Origin: CAYYJR01 sp964472305
GTDB lineage: Bacteria; Armatimonadota; Hebobacteria; CAIYQO01
Direction of reading: 5' to 3'
Assembly: GCA_964472305.1 (NCBI GenBank)
Contig: CAYYJR010000001.1
Location: forward strand, 248,001 to 312,000
Length of the DNA stretch: 64,000 nt
This document shows positions 25,310-34,977 of the stretch, in pieces; the stretch's first letter is position 1; every line of letters begins with the position of its first letter. The notes beneath the pieces are model-generated. The model made no database searches, was not told the DNA's origin, and was given only the letters and a program-made list of their open reading frames with translations. The translations under genes were made by a program, and so were the position numbers.

Positions 25310-26695
25310 TCAGATGCGCATGCGAATCTCCTGCAGCGCGTGGTGCAACGGGATATTGGCGCCGATGGGGTAGACCTCAATACCGGCGGCGGCGGCGGCG
25401 CGCACCAACGTCAGATGCTCGTCGTGGCTCGGTAATCCATGTCGCGCGGCGGGCAGGGGGCGCAATCCGGTCAGTTCCAGCGGCGAGCGTGCCAGCAGGC
25501 CGCCGCGCGGTTTGCGCTGCTCCTGTTCCGCCTCGAAGAAGCTGGAACGATCCAGCGCCACCAGCAACACCTGCGCCATGCGCCCGCGCAATGCCAGCAG
25601 CGGGCCGATGATGCCGGTATCCACCGTTGGCGTGATGACGATAGTGGTGCAGCGGCGCGAGAACTGGGTGGCGCCGCCAGCGAGCACTTGCGTGATCGGC
25701 AGCGTGCCATCGTCGGCGGCCAGCGCCAGCGCCTCCAGCGCGCGATGCAGTTGCCGTTGGCCTGATTCCTGCGGCAGCCGCAGCAATACCGCGCCGGTTG
25801 CGAGCATCCCCGCCTGGTTACCCGCGCTCAATACATGGTTCAACACTGATGCCGTCAGCGTGATGGCGGTTTCCAGCGTGGAATAATCGCGCTCGCCAAC
25901 GTGCACGCCATGTTGCAGGTCGAGTACGACTTGCACCGCGCCGGAATAACGGTATTCGAATTCCTTGATGGCCAGTTTGCCGGTGTGCGCGGTGGCTTTC
26001 CAGTGCACGCGTCGAAGGTCGTCCCCCTGCACGTAGGGGCGGATGCCGTGGAATTCCGCGCTCTCGCCGGCCTGTCCGATGGGGCGCACCTCGGTGTTCT
26101 GCCGTCCCAGGCCGCCGCCCAGCACTAACTGCGGGATGGGCAGCGGGCGGGGATAGACAATGACGTCGAGTTGCGCGGGCAGCGTGCGCGATACGCGGCA
26201 GAGACCCAGCGGATCGTGCGCCTGCAGCACCAGCGGTCCCAGGCGATAATGCCCGCGCCGCGCGAAGCGCATCATGTCGCGCACCTCCATCACGCGCTGC
26301 GACTTTCCTTCCGCTTGCAGCGGTTGACGCACGCCGGCCACGTAGGCGACGGCGCCGCCATCGGTCAGCAGCATCATGCGCCGGCGCGTCACGTGCCCGT
26401 TCACGCGGTTCAGGTGCTGGTCGAACACCTCCAGCAACCGCCAGCGGCTTTTCGTCTCCACCAGCCGCAGTTTGCCTTCCAACGGGTCGCCGCTGAACAC
26501 GGTGGTACCGGTGGCGCTGCGTTCGCATTTGAGATCGCGCAGCGACAACCGCGCCAGCAGCGCGCTGCCGCCCAGCGCCAGGAAGCAGAAGAGGGAGATC
26601 ATATACATCAGCGACGAGGCGTGGACGTAGCCGATGAGGAAAAAGCATACGCCGAACAATCCGACCGTCCGCCCCAAACCACTGACAACCGCCAT
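25310..26695 (-). CDS. DUF58 domain protein
   Basis: 461 residues. Two N-terminal membrane helices (about 8-28 and 33-50), a beta-rich middle domain and the DUF58 signature GIRPYVQGDDLRRVHWKATAHTGKLAIKEFE (about 215-245), followed by a von Willebrand A-like Rossmann part (VQVVLDLQHGVH). DUF58 proteins are usually encoded beside a MoxR-type AAA ATPase and a transglutaminase; neither is adjacent here. AAGGA lies eight bases before the ATG at 26695. Likely role: membrane-linked assembly or MoxR-assisted maturation, by family inference only. Confidence 0.88.
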   Translation of the reverse strand: MAVVSGLGRTVGLFGVCFFLIGYVHASSLMYMISLFCFLALGGSALLARLSLRDLKCERSATGTTVFSGDPLEGKLRLVETKSRWRLLEVFDQHLNRVNGHVTRRRMMLLTDGGAVAYVAGVRQPLQAEGKSQRVMEVRDMMRFARRGHYRLGPLVLQAHDPLGLCRVSRTLPAQLDVIVYPRPLPIPQLVLGGGLGRQNTEVRPIGQAGESAEFHGIRPYVQGDDLRRVHWKATAHTGKLAIKEFEYRYSGAVQVVLDLQHGVHVGERDYSTLETAITLTASVLNHVLSAGNQAGMLATGAVLLRLPQESGQRQLHRALEALALAADDGTLPITQVLAGGATQFSRRCTTIVITPTVDTGIIGPLLALRGRMAQVLLVALDRSSFFEAEQEQRKPRGGLLARSPLELTGLRPLPAARHGLPSHDEHLTLVRAAAAAGIEVYPIGANIPLHHALQEIRMRI

Positions 26696-26850
26696 GTTTC
26701 GATCCTTCCCACCAGTACAATTCCACAAACTTCGGTGAAATCCTATCCACTGCCGCGTCCGTGCGGTTTTTCCCACCACCGGTTTGTGGTATCGTTAATA
26801 CGAACGACTCGGAAACGATCCACGTCATTGTAGCATACAGGATGAACACC

Positions 26851-28680
26851 ATGCCCGACATCATTCGCACGATTATCGCGACGGACTGCGGCAGCACCAC
26901 GACCAAGGCGATCCTCATCGAGGGTGATGGGGCGTCGTATCGGTTAGTGGCGCGCAGTGAGGCGCCGACCACCGTGGAGGCGCCGTTCGACGACGTCACC
27001 GTGGGAGTGCTGAACGCCATCTCCGAGTTGGAGGACCTGACCGGACGCATCTTCATTCGTGATGGGCGGCTGATTCGACCGCGCGAGAGTGAGCAGGTGG
27101 GCACCGACCTGTACCTGTCTACCAGCAGCGCGGGCGGCGGCTTGCAGATGCTGGTAGCCGGGGTGGTGAAGGGGATGACCGCGGAAAGCGCCCAGCGTGC
27201 CGCGCTGGGCGCCGGCGCCATCGTCATCGACGTGCTGGCGGTGGATGATGGGCGGAAGGATTACCAGCGGGTGGATCGCATTCGCGGCATCCGCCCGGAC
27301 ATGATCCTGCTCTCCGGCGGCACTGACGGAGGCACTACCCAGCACTTGCTGGACCTGGCGGAGACGCTGCGCGCGGCGGATCCCCGACCGCGGCTGGGTA
27401 AAAGCTATCGACTGCCGGTGGTCTTCGCCGGTAACGTGGACGCGCGCGAGGGCGTGCAACAGATTCTCGGCGAGCATGTGGACCTGGCCTTCGTGGACAA
27501 CCTGCGTCCGGTGCTGGAGCGCGAGCACCTGCAACCGGCGCGTGACGAACTGCACGAATTGTTCTTGCGACACGTCATGGCACAGGCGCCGGGGTATGAC
27601 AAGCTGCTGACGTGGGTCGATTCGCCTATTATGCCCACCCCGCACGCGGTGGGAGTGATGGTGGAGGCGGTCGCCCACCAGGAAGGCGCCAGCGTGCTGG
27701 CGGTGGACATCGGCGGCGCCACCACCGACGTGTTTTCCGTCTTCGGCGGCGTCTTTAACCGCACGGTGAGTGCTAATTTGGGCATGAGTTACAGCGTGTG
27801 CAACGTGTTGGCGGAGGCGGGCACCGCCGACATCAAACGCTGGGTGCCGGCGGCCACCAACGACTTCGCACTACGCAACCGCCTGCGCAACAAAATGATT
27901 CGTCCGACCACTATCCCGCAAACGCGCGAGGATCTCCTGGTGGAGCAAGCCGTCGCGCGCGAGGCGTTGCGACTGGCCTTCCTGCACCATCAGCAACTGG
28001 CGACCGGACTGAAAGGCGTACAGCAGCAGCGCGACATCAGCGCGGCGCTGAATCAACTGGAATCGGGCGCATCGTTGGTGAACCTGTTCGCGTTGGGATT
28101 GATTATCGGCAGCGGTGGCGTGCTGTCGCATGCGCCGCGCCGCCACCAGGCGGCGTTGATGATGATTGACGCCTTCCAACCGCTGGGCGTCACCATGCTG
28201 GCGGTGGATTCCATCTTCATGATGCCGCAGCTCGGTGTGCTCTCACGCGAGCATCCGGAGATGGCGCACCAGATTTTCCGTCGCGACTGCCTGATCCCAC
28301 TCGGTCCGGTGGTGGCGCCGCATGGGCAGGTAAAGCCGGGCGAGGTGGTAATGAGCGTGACGCTGACCGGGCCGCGCGGCACGGTGGAGGAGACCATCGT
28401 CGGCGGACAATTGCGCTGCCTGGCGCTGCCCGCCGGCGAACGCGCGCAGTTGACGGTGCATCCGGCGAAGGGGATGGACCTGGGTGCGGGGCGGGGTAAG
28501 TCGGTGGAACAGACGGTGGAGGGTGGCGTCGTGGGCGTCATTCTGGATGGTCGCGGGCGGCCGATCCAACTGGCGGAGGACGACGCGACGCGGTATGCGC
28601 AGCTCATGGGATGGTTGCAGGCGATCGGTGCCCTCGATCAACCGCTGTCGACAGGACCGAAGACGGCCCCCGTGCGTTGA
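26851..28680 (+). CDS. MutL/GlmL-like ASKHA-fold protein
   Basis: 609 residues. The ASKHA actin-like ATPase pattern is visible: TDCGSTTTKAILIEG (phosphate 1) at the N-terminus, VLAVDIGGATTDVFSV (phosphate 2, about 295-310) and GSGGVLSHAPR (adenosine-type motif, about 440-450). The sequence matches MutL, the accessory protein next to coenzyme-B12-dependent glutamate mutase, thought to protect or reactivate the mutase. Here no glmE/glmS gene lies nearby, so the partner is unknown. AGGA eight bases before the ATG at 26851 supports that start; an ATG three codons upstream is possible. A Pro/Thr-rich C-terminus follows the core. Confidence 0.82.
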   Translation: MPDIIRTIIATDCGSTTTKAILIEGDGASYRLVARSEAPTTVEAPFDDVTVGVLNAISELEDLTGRIFIRDGRLIRPRESEQVGTDLYLSTSSAGGGLQMLVAGVVKGMTAESAQRAALGAGAIVIDVLAVDDGRKDYQRVDRIRGIRPDMILLSGGTDGGTTQHLLDLAETLRAADPRPRLGKSYRLPVVFAGNVDAREGVQQILGEHVDLAFVDNLRPVLEREHLQPARDELHELFLRHVMAQAPGYDKLLTWVDSPIMPTPHAVGVMVEAVAHQEGASVLAVDIGGATTDVFSVFGGVFNRTVSANLGMSYSVCNVLAEAGTADIKRWVPAATNDFALRNRLRNKMIRPTTIPQTREDLLVEQAVAREALRLAFLHHQQLATGLKGVQQQRDISAALNQLESGASLVNLFALGLIIGSGGVLSHAPRRHQAALMMIDAFQPLGVTMLAVDSIFMMPQLGVLSREHPEMAHQIFRRDCLIPLGPVVAPHGQVKPGEVVMSVTLTGPRGTVEETIVGGQLRCLALPAGERAQLTVHPAKGMDLGAGRGKSVEQTVEGGVVGVILDGRGRPIQLAEDDATRYAQLMGWLQAIGALDQPLSTGPKTAPVR

Positions 28681-28682
28681 CG

Positions 28683-29690
28683 TCAGCGTTCGACCAGCGT
28701 TTCCACCAGCGCCAGCGCCGAGATGCAGCGCTCGTGCTCGGGCATGCGGGGGAGGTAGTCCAGCGCGCGATGCAGCAGTTCGTCGCGCCGCTGCTTTTTG
28801 GCCATGTGGCCTAACCCGCCGACGGCGATGGCAATGCAGGGCATCAGTGCCAGCGGGCGTTCATTCAGCGCGTCGATACAGCGCTCGATGTAGCTGATAA
28901 TGACGCCAGGCCGCTCGACCATGACCGCGAGGTACATCGCTCGCGCGCCAATGTCGTCCAGGTCGTGCACCCAGATCGGGGTATCTGACCGGCGCTCGTG
29001 CCAGCCGCGGCAGTGATCGAACAGCTTTAGCAATTGTTGCGCCACCTCGTCCGGATCGCCGTATTCCTTGATGGCATTCAACTCCTGCACCAGCACGAAG
29101 CGCGTATCGCCGGGCACCAGGGTGAGATAGGCATTTTCCAGCCAGGTCACACTGGGGTGCACAATTTCCTGCGTCACTTCCTCTTCCGCCGAGTTCAGCG
29201 TGCTGTATGAATATTCAGACTTGTTCAGCGCCTTGCGAATCTTCGGGGAGGTTTTAACTTGCGGTTTGCGCCAGAACATGATGCGGTCCATCATGCCGGT
29301 GTTATGTTGCTTGACTTCCGATCTCTCTTCCGCGAGCAGGATGCCGTCGTCGATCTCACACAGCCGCAGGAAATAGCGCATCATGTCGATGCGGGTTTTT
29401 ACCGCCTGGGAACCGAGATGGAAGGTGTCGGAAAGGTGGGCGGCGGCCAGGCTGCGCAGGTAATTGATGGCTCGCTCTTTGCGGCCGATGCGCAGCCAGA
29501 GCGAGGCGACGCGCATGTGCAGCACGATCTCTTCGCCCCACTGGGCGGCGAGTGCTCCCGCTACAGTTAAAATATTGGCCAATAACTGTAACGGATCAGC
29601 ACTGCGCTCGATTACCAGCGGCTCGACCGATCCGTGTTCGAGAAACTCCGGGGACACGGACGACGGTACGGGCGTTTTACGCGAGACCAT
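28683..29690 (-). CDS. conserved-looking helical protein of unknown function
   Basis: 335 residues, mostly helical with no signal peptide or membrane segment. The first half has TPR/ARM-like amphipathic helices (AGALAAQWGEEIVLHMRVASLWLRIGRKERAINYLRSLAAAH), and the last third includes 'VAVGGLGHMAKKQRRDELLHRALDYLPRM'. No family recognised. It may be a solenoid scaffold. AGGTGA lies seven bases before the start at 29690. A clear promoter lies at 29912-29940, leaving a long leader (about 215 nt). It is convergent with the MutL-like gene, only 2 bp apart. Confidence 0.7.
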   Translation of the reverse strand: MVSRKTPVPSSVSPEFLEHGSVEPLVIERSADPLQLLANILTVAGALAAQWGEEIVLHMRVASLWLRIGRKERAINYLRSLAAAHLSDTFHLGSQAVKTRIDMMRYFLRLCEIDDGILLAEERSEVKQHNTGMMDRIMFWRKPQVKTSPKIRKALNKSEYSYSTLNSAEEEVTQEIVHPSVTWLENAYLTLVPGDTRFVLVQELNAIKEYGDPDEVAQQLLKLFDHCRGWHERRSDTPIWVHDLDDIGARAMYLAVMVERPGVIISYIERCIDALNERPLALMPCIAIAVGGLGHMAKKQRRDELLHRALDYLPRMPEHERCISALALVETLVER

Positions 29691-29737
29691 GAATTATCAC
29701 CTATTAATCAGGCGTATGAATGTCCTGGCCCATTGCC

Positions 29738-29774
29738 CGCGGGGAGCGCCCCGGTCGGGCCGGCCGTCCCGACG
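29738..29774. repeat. GC-rich palindromic element in the leader
   Basis: On the minus strand GTCGGG-(8)-CCCGAC is followed at once by CGGGG-(4)-CCCCG, two consecutive stem-loops in 37 bases, in the leader of the helical-protein gene. Looks like a REP-type element or a processing/attenuation hairpin pair; only this copy was noticed. Confidence 0.45.
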
Positions 29775-29911
29775 AATATGTTAAGACATGTATCCAGATC
29801 ACCAGGAAAATATGCCTGGTAGACGAAAAAGGCGTTTCGATGGCAGGTGAAGCGATGGTCATCGGGAAAAGCCACCGCATCGTATACCAGCTTGAACAAT
29901 TATTCAACGAT

Positions 29912-29940
29912 AACATATCCCATTCCTGCCATCTCGTCAA
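29912..29940 (-). promoter_or_regulatory. promoter of the helical-protein gene
   Basis: TTGACG (29940-29935), 17-bp spacer, TATGTT (29917-29912). Confidence 0.75.
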
Positions 29941-30001
29941 ATCCTTCCGGCGTTCTCGTAGCAGTAATTTTTCGACAGAGGGACGATGGGCGGAAACGGG
30001 A

Positions 30002-30490
30002 TCATCGGAATGTGAATTCGGTGTCGCCGACGAGCAGACGATCGCCGGATTTGAGGGTACGCGGCGAGGTCAACGGCGTGCCATTCAGCAGTGTGCCGTT
30101 GGTGCTGCCCAGATCTTCGACCAGCCACTGCTCGTCGTGTGGGAAGACGCGGGCGTGGCGAGTCGAGACAAAGCGACTGGCGATGGTGATGTCGTTTTCC
30201 TCGCCGCGTCCGATGAGGAGCGGACCGTGCAGCGGGAACTCGGCGCCGCCGGTGGGCGGGGTGCCGGCGCTTACCACCAGGCGACGCGGCGCGACAGCCG
30301 GCACGGACGATGCAAGAGGAGTGGGCGTGGGTGACGCCGGTCTGGCGGATGCAGGTGCAACGGCACGCAGTGGCACGCCGGCGGCGCGCGCGTCAGCGAG
30401 CAGGGCGAAGATCAGCACGAGTAAAAAGAGATACATGAGCGCCAGTATCAGCAAGCGGGCAGCCCACAGCGTCATCTCCGTCACTTCCAC
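30002..30490 (-). CDS. membrane-anchored FHA-domain protein
   Basis: 162 residues. One N-terminal membrane helix (about 9-31), a Pro/Ala linker, and a C-terminal FHA domain (about 85-160) with LLIGRGEENDITI, STRHARV and EDLGSTNGTLLNG, which are the GR, S..H and STNGT phosphothreonine-recognition residues. It probably recruits a phosphothreonine-bearing partner at the membrane. The start is GTG at 30490 with AGGTG six bases upstream. It follows the radical SAM gene by 62 bp on the same strand and is likely in its operon. No Ser/Thr kinase is in the window. Confidence 0.88.
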   Translation of the reverse strand: MEVTEMTLWAARLLILALMYLFLLVLIFALLADARAAGVPLRAVAPASARPASPTPTPLASSVPAVAPRRLVVSAGTPPTGGAEFPLHGPLLIGRGEENDITIASRFVSTRHARVFPHDEQWLVEDLGSTNGTLLNGTPLTSPRTLKSGDRLLVGDTEFTFR

Positions 30491-30552
30491 GGCAACACCT
30501 CATCGGGACCGGCACGGCGGATGATTTATTGTGCGGTGGAATACCCGGTTTG

Positions 30553-32097
30553 TCAACCGCACACGGTTGCATCGGTCACCTCGGCGAAGGTACCGCGCGA
30601 GGCGCCGATATGCGCCCACGGCAGCGGCGCGTCGGGCGGGATGGCGCGCAGGGCGTAGCCGTCGGGATCCACGCCGGCGTCGCGACAGGCCGTCGCCCAG
30701 GCGGCGGGCGTATCGGGCCCGGTGGCAATGGCGGCCAGCACCGGCGCCAGCGCTTGGTCGCCGCGTGCCAGCACCGCCTGCCAATACGACCAGCGCGCAC
30801 TTTCGTGGGTCAACTCAATGCGTCCGCGCATCCCGCGGCGGATCAGATCGAGTTTACGGCGAATCTCACGCTCCGGCGCCTGCGGCTCGCGGGCGAAGGG
30901 GGTGCCGGGTTTGGGGACGAAGGCGCTGCAACCCACACTCACCCGCAGACCGCTCTCCGCGGCGACGTGCAATGCCAGTGCCGGAATGGCGGCCACGTCG
31001 TCCTCCGTCTCGCCGGGCAGTCCGACGATGCAATACATCTTCAACCGGGTGATGCCGGCTCGCGCGGCGCGGACGGCGGCAGCGAGCAGCACGTCGTCGG
31101 TCAACCGCTTGCCGACCTGCCGGCGCAGTGTCTCCGTTCCGGCTTCCGGCGCCAGCGTAATGGTGCGCACATGACCGCGTACCAGCAACGCCAGCAACTC
31201 ATCGGTGAGCGCATCCGCCCGCATTGACGCCGGCGCTGGTTCACCGCCTTGCCGCAGAATCTCTTCACACAAGGGGAGAATTGCCGGGTGGTCGGTCACC
31301 GAAGCGCCGATCAGCCCAATGCGATGCCGATGCCCCAGGCCGCGCGTGACCACTGGCAACAGCGCCGGCAGCGAGCGCCAGCGTGCGGGTCGGTAGACGT
31401 GGCTGGCCACGCAAAATCGGCAACCGTAGGGACAGCCGCGTCCCACCTCCACTAACGCCATGTCGCCGAACTCGGTATGCGGGGTGAAGATTTGCGTACT
31501 GGTCGGCGCGGTATCCAGCGCGCGCACTAATAAGCGCGCCACGGGCACCGGACCCCGCGCCGGCAGGTAGACGCCGGGCAGTGCAGCCAACGGATCCAGG
31601 TTGCCGGTGGCACGGGTGGCCTGCAGCGCCTCCACCAGCGGATCGAGCAACTCCTCCGCCTCGCCCACCACCATGATATCCGCAAACGGCGCGATCGGCT
31701 CCGGATTGTAACAAACAGTGGCGCCGCCCACCAGCACCAGCGGCCGCTCGCGATGTGCCGCGAACGGTTCCAGGCCGGCGAGGCGCAGCAAGCGCGGGAT
31801 ATGCGGGTAATCGAGTTCGAAGGAAACGGAGAAGGCTACGACGTCCATCTCGCCTAACGGTCGACCGCTCTCCAGCGTGCGCACGCCGCCGGTCTGTCCG
31901 GAAAGGAAGGCTCGTTCGCAGACGACATCAGGACGGGCGTTCAGCAGGCGATACAGCGTCTGGAAGCCCAGGTTGGACATGCCCACCGCATAGCTGTTGG
32001 GGTATACGAGCGCGATACGCAATTTCCCGCCGGGATCTTTGTGTATCGTGCCGTCTTCCGCCGCCAGTAATTGCTCGCGTGTGTAGTCCGTCGCCAT
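30553..32097 (-). CDS. B12-binding-type radical SAM protein
   Basis: 514 residues. The N-terminal region (LRIALVYPNSYAVGMSNLGFQTLYRLLN) is typical of the B12-binding-like Rossmann domain of B12-radical SAM proteins (TIGR03960-like). The iron-sulphur motif is GRGCPYGCRFC (CxxxCxxC), followed by the SAM-binding barrel elements TLAPEAGTETLRRQVGK and LKMYCIVGLPGETEDD. In homologues this protein is next to a DUF2344 partner involved in tRNA or ribosome-associated chemistry; here that partner is absent. The ATG at 32097 is only seven bases after a TATACT hexamer (32105-32110), so the mRNA may be truly leaderless. The frame upstream is open to 32133 but without a promoter-compatible start. Confidence 0.85.
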   Translation of the reverse strand: MATDYTREQLLAAEDGTIHKDPGGKLRIALVYPNSYAVGMSNLGFQTLYRLLNARPDVVCERAFLSGQTGGVRTLESGRPLGEMDVVAFSVSFELDYPHIPRLLRLAGLEPFAAHRERPLVLVGGATVCYNPEPIAPFADIMVVGEAEELLDPLVEALQATRATGNLDPLAALPGVYLPARGPVPVARLLVRALDTAPTSTQIFTPHTEFGDMALVEVGRGCPYGCRFCVASHVYRPARWRSLPALLPVVTRGLGHRHRIGLIGASVTDHPAILPLCEEILRQGGEPAPASMRADALTDELLALLVRGHVRTITLAPEAGTETLRRQVGKRLTDDVLLAAAVRAARAGITRLKMYCIVGLPGETEDDVAAIPALALHVAAESGLRVSVGCSAFVPKPGTPFAREPQAPEREIRRKLDLIRRGMRGRIELTHESARWSYWQAVLARGDQALAPVLAAIATGPDTPAAWATACRDAGVDPDGYALRAIPPDAPLPWAHIGASRGTFAEVTDATVCG

Positions 32098-32104
32098 CGT
32101 CCAC

Positions 32105-32110
32105 AGTATA
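32105..32110 (-). promoter_or_regulatory. -10 element TATACT of the radical SAM gene
   Basis: TATACT on the minus strand, seven bases before the start codon; no good -35. It suggests a leaderless transcript. Confidence 0.45.
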
Positions 32111-32208
32111 CCGGGAAATTGGCAGGCGCGCACATGCGGGACAACGCCGCCATGGCCGGCAAAGTCCGGAGCGCCGCGGGGAACAGCGGGAGAGAGTACC
32201 GCGTGCCC

Positions 32209-34977
32209 TCAGCGATGCTGAGCATGGACGCCGGTTTTTTCTTCGATGCGTATCAACTCGCTGAGCAGTTGGTCGTGCGGGACGGGTTTACCGAAGTAAT
32301 AACCCTGCGCCTCGTCGCAATGGTGGGCGTGCAGGAATGCGAGTTGCTCTTCCGTTTCCACCGCTTCGGCGATGACCCGCCGCCGCAGGCTGTGCGTCAT
32401 GGCAATAATGGCGGCCACGATGGAGGCGTCGTCGGGATCTTCCATCAAGTCCTGAATGAATGATCGGTCGATTTTCAAAGTGTGGATGGGGAACTTGGTC
32501 AGGTAGCTGAACGATGAGTAGCCGGTGCCGAAATCGTCGATGGCGATGCGCACCCCGAGTTGGTACAGGCTGTGCAGCACCGACAGGGTGTGGTCGATAT
32601 TTTGCATCGCGGTGCTTTCGGTGATCTCCAACTCCAACGTCTCCGCGGGCAGGTCCGTCTCCTGCAGCACGCGCATCACGGTATCCACCAGGTCCTGTTG
32701 CAAGAACTGGCGCGGTGACAGGTTCACCGCGATACGCAAATCGGGATAGCCGGCGAGTTGATACAGGCGGTTTTGCGCGCAGGCGGTGCGCAACACCCAT
32801 TCACCCAGCGGTTCAATCAGGCCGGTCTCTTCCGCCAGCGGGATAAAGAGCAGCGGCGCGACGATGCCCAGTTCCGGATCGGTCCAGCGTGCCAGCGCCT
32901 CCATGCCGACCACCCGGCCCGTGGTGAGATCGACTTGCGGCTGGTAATGGACTTGCAGCTCTTCGCGCTCGATTGCTTTGCGCAGTTTGTTCTCCAGCGT
33001 CCGCCGCTCCGATGCCACCAGGCCCATCTCGTGCGAATAGCACTTGAAGTCGTTGCGTCCCTCCGCCTTAGCGCGATACATTGCCGTGTCGGCATTTTTG
33101 ACCAGCGCTTCCACATTGGCACCGTCGATCGGATAGGTGCTGATACCCAGGCTGGCAGAGATGTAGAGATCGTGCGAATCGATCATCAGCGGCTCGGCCA
33201 GCGCGTTGAGGATTTTGTGTGCGACAACCTCGGCGCACTGGGTGTTGCCGATATTCGGCAGGATGATGAAATATTCGTCGCCACCGATGCGGGCTACGGT
33301 ATCGCTTTCGCGCAGGCAGCTCTTCAGTCGGGTGGAGATCACCTGCAACAGGCGATCACCGACATAATGCCCCAGCGTATCGTTGACTTCTTTGAAGCGA
33401 TCCAGGTCCAGCACCATGACCGCGACTTGCTCCTTGCGCCGATTCGACACCGCCAGTGCCTGCGCCAGACGGTCGTTGAACAGCGTGCGGTTGGGCAGGC
33501 CGGTCAGCTCATCGTAATACGCCAGGTAATTCAATCGCTCGCGGTCGCGCTTGCGGTCGGTGATGTCGCGCGCGACGATCTGCGTTGCGGTGGAATCCTG
33601 GTAGATGAAGGGTACAGCGGTGATCTCGACGTCCGCCACCGAACCGTCATGCCGCAGGAATTGCTCTTCCATCAACGGCCACTCTTGTCCGGGGGCGAAA
33701 TGGCTGATACGCCGGGTGAACATCTCCCGATGGTCGGGGTGGATCACGCTCTGCAGCGGTTGTCCGAGAATCTCGTCCGCGTGCTGCGCCCCGATGAGCG
33801 CCAGGCCGGCGGCATTGGTGAAGACAAATTGCCCTTCATGCATGATGAAGACCGCATCGGGTGACAATTCCACCAGATTGCGATACCGCTCCTCGCTTTT
33901 GCGCAGTGCTTCCTTGGCACGCAACTCTTCCTGCGAGCTTTCCAATGACGCCAGCATGCCGTTCACCGTGCCGGCGAGTCGCGCCAATTCATCCTTGCCG
34001 GCTTCCGCCAATCGTGCTGACAGGTTACCGCTGGCGCCGATGCCGCTCACGTTTGCGCTCAAACGCTTGAGCGGCAGCAGCACGATACGCTCCAGCAAGA
34101 GAATCACCATCACGCTGAAGACGCCGCCCACCGCCAGCAGGGAGAGCAGGAAATACCGCATGCCGTTGACGCCCTGGTTATACAGGTCGCGCGGGAACAG
34201 CACACGGATGATGAGTGCCGGTGCGCCGTCGAAATCCCGCAATCCGATATAGCCTGCGATCGAACTGTCGGTGATTGGGTGTGTAAAAAACGTATTGCCG
34301 TTGCTGATGGCCACCATAGCGCTCGCGAAATAATCCGGCAGCGCCGGATCGTCGAACAGCCGCATTTCGTGATTGAGCTGTGTCGGCCCGACCAACCGAT
34401 TCAAATGAACTTTGGTCAGGAAACGCCCGAGAAACAGCGTGCCGTGCGTGCGTTTTCGCGGCGTCTCGGAGATGATCGGGTAGGCAGCGAGTAACAGCGG
34501 GCCGTCGGAAAGCAGGATGATGCCGGAATGTCCCGGTGGAGACGTGGCCAGCATTTGTGTGCCGTGCTCGGCCAGGTGGTTGGCGAAACTTTTCGAGGCG
34601 GGTTGATCTTTCCAGCGCTGGCGGTCGAATGCTCGCGAATAGATGAGTTTTCCGCGGGTGTCGCAATAGGCGATCAGGTCGAGTTCGTTGTTCGCCAGTG
34701 AAGCCAAACTGGTGTTGACCGGTGCGGCGTGACCGCGAGGATTATCGACAAAGTCGCAGGTATCATCCAGAATGGCCCAGGCGCCGGCCAGGTTTTGCAG
34801 ATTGGTCTGATCTTCCTGGATCGCCATGCGAATATGCCGCAGTTCGCGCAGAGTCTGTGCCCGCTCGAGCTGCTGCAGACTGCTTAGCAGGATGGCGTTG
34901 GACACGGCGAACAGCAGCGAGATCAGTCCGATCAGCGTGATGCCTATGACTAAGAGTGTCTTCGCGCGGACCGTCAC
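32209..34977 (-). CDS. CHASE4-HAMP-PAS-GGDEF-EAL c-di-GMP protein
   Basis: 922 residues. Membrane helix (about 5-30), CHASE4-like periplasmic sensor (about 35-270), second membrane helix (about 273-298), HAMP (about 298-350), PAS (about 360-475), GGDEF (about 485-645) and EAL (about 665-910). GGDEY (565-569) with an RESD I-site (556-559) is intact, and EAL (693-695), ELEITES, DDFGTGYSS (814-822) and LKIDRSF are the phosphodiesterase residues. It may make and break c-di-GMP, with direction set by the sensor. A promoter was not clear. Followed by the radical SAM gene after 111 bp. Confidence 0.94.
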   Translation of the reverse strand: MTVRAKTLLVIGITLIGLISLLFAVSNAILLSSLQQLERAQTLRELRHIRMAIQEDQTNLQNLAGAWAILDDTCDFVDNPRGHAAPVNTSLASLANNELDLIAYCDTRGKLIYSRAFDRQRWKDQPASKSFANHLAEHGTQMLATSPPGHSGIILLSDGPLLLAAYPIISETPRKRTHGTLFLGRFLTKVHLNRLVGPTQLNHEMRLFDDPALPDYFASAMVAISNGNTFFTHPITDSSIAGYIGLRDFDGAPALIIRVLFPRDLYNQGVNGMRYFLLSLLAVGGVFSVMVILLLERIVLLPLKRLSANVSGIGASGNLSARLAEAGKDELARLAGTVNGMLASLESSQEELRAKEALRKSEERYRNLVELSPDAVFIMHEGQFVFTNAAGLALIGAQHADEILGQPLQSVIHPDHREMFTRRISHFAPGQEWPLMEEQFLRHDGSVADVEITAVPFIYQDSTATQIVARDITDRKRDRERLNYLAYYDELTGLPNRTLFNDRLAQALAVSNRRKEQVAVMVLDLDRFKEVNDTLGHYVGDRLLQVISTRLKSCLRESDTVARIGGDEYFIILPNIGNTQCAEVVAHKILNALAEPLMIDSHDLYISASLGISTYPIDGANVEALVKNADTAMYRAKAEGRNDFKCYSHEMGLVASERRTLENKLRKAIEREELQVHYQPQVDLTTGRVVGMEALARWTDPELGIVAPLLFIPLAEETGLIEPLGEWVLRTACAQNRLYQLAGYPDLRIAVNLSPRQFLQQDLVDTVMRVLQETDLPAETLELEITESTAMQNIDHTLSVLHSLYQLGVRIAIDDFGTGYSSFSYLTKFPIHTLKIDRSFIQDLMEDPDDASIVAAIIAMTHSLRRRVIAEAVETEEQLAFLHAHHCDEAQGYYFGKPVPHDQLLSELIRIEEKTGVHAQHR

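Larger units (their letters stand above)
29691..30001. other. leader and promoter region of the helical protein
   Basis: This 311-bp gap contains the promoter at 29912-29940 and GC-rich hairpins at 29738-29774: CGGGG/CCCCG and GTCGGG/CCCGAC on the minus strand. The hairpin sequence resembles a palindromic dispersed repeat. No gene is visible. Confidence 0.5.
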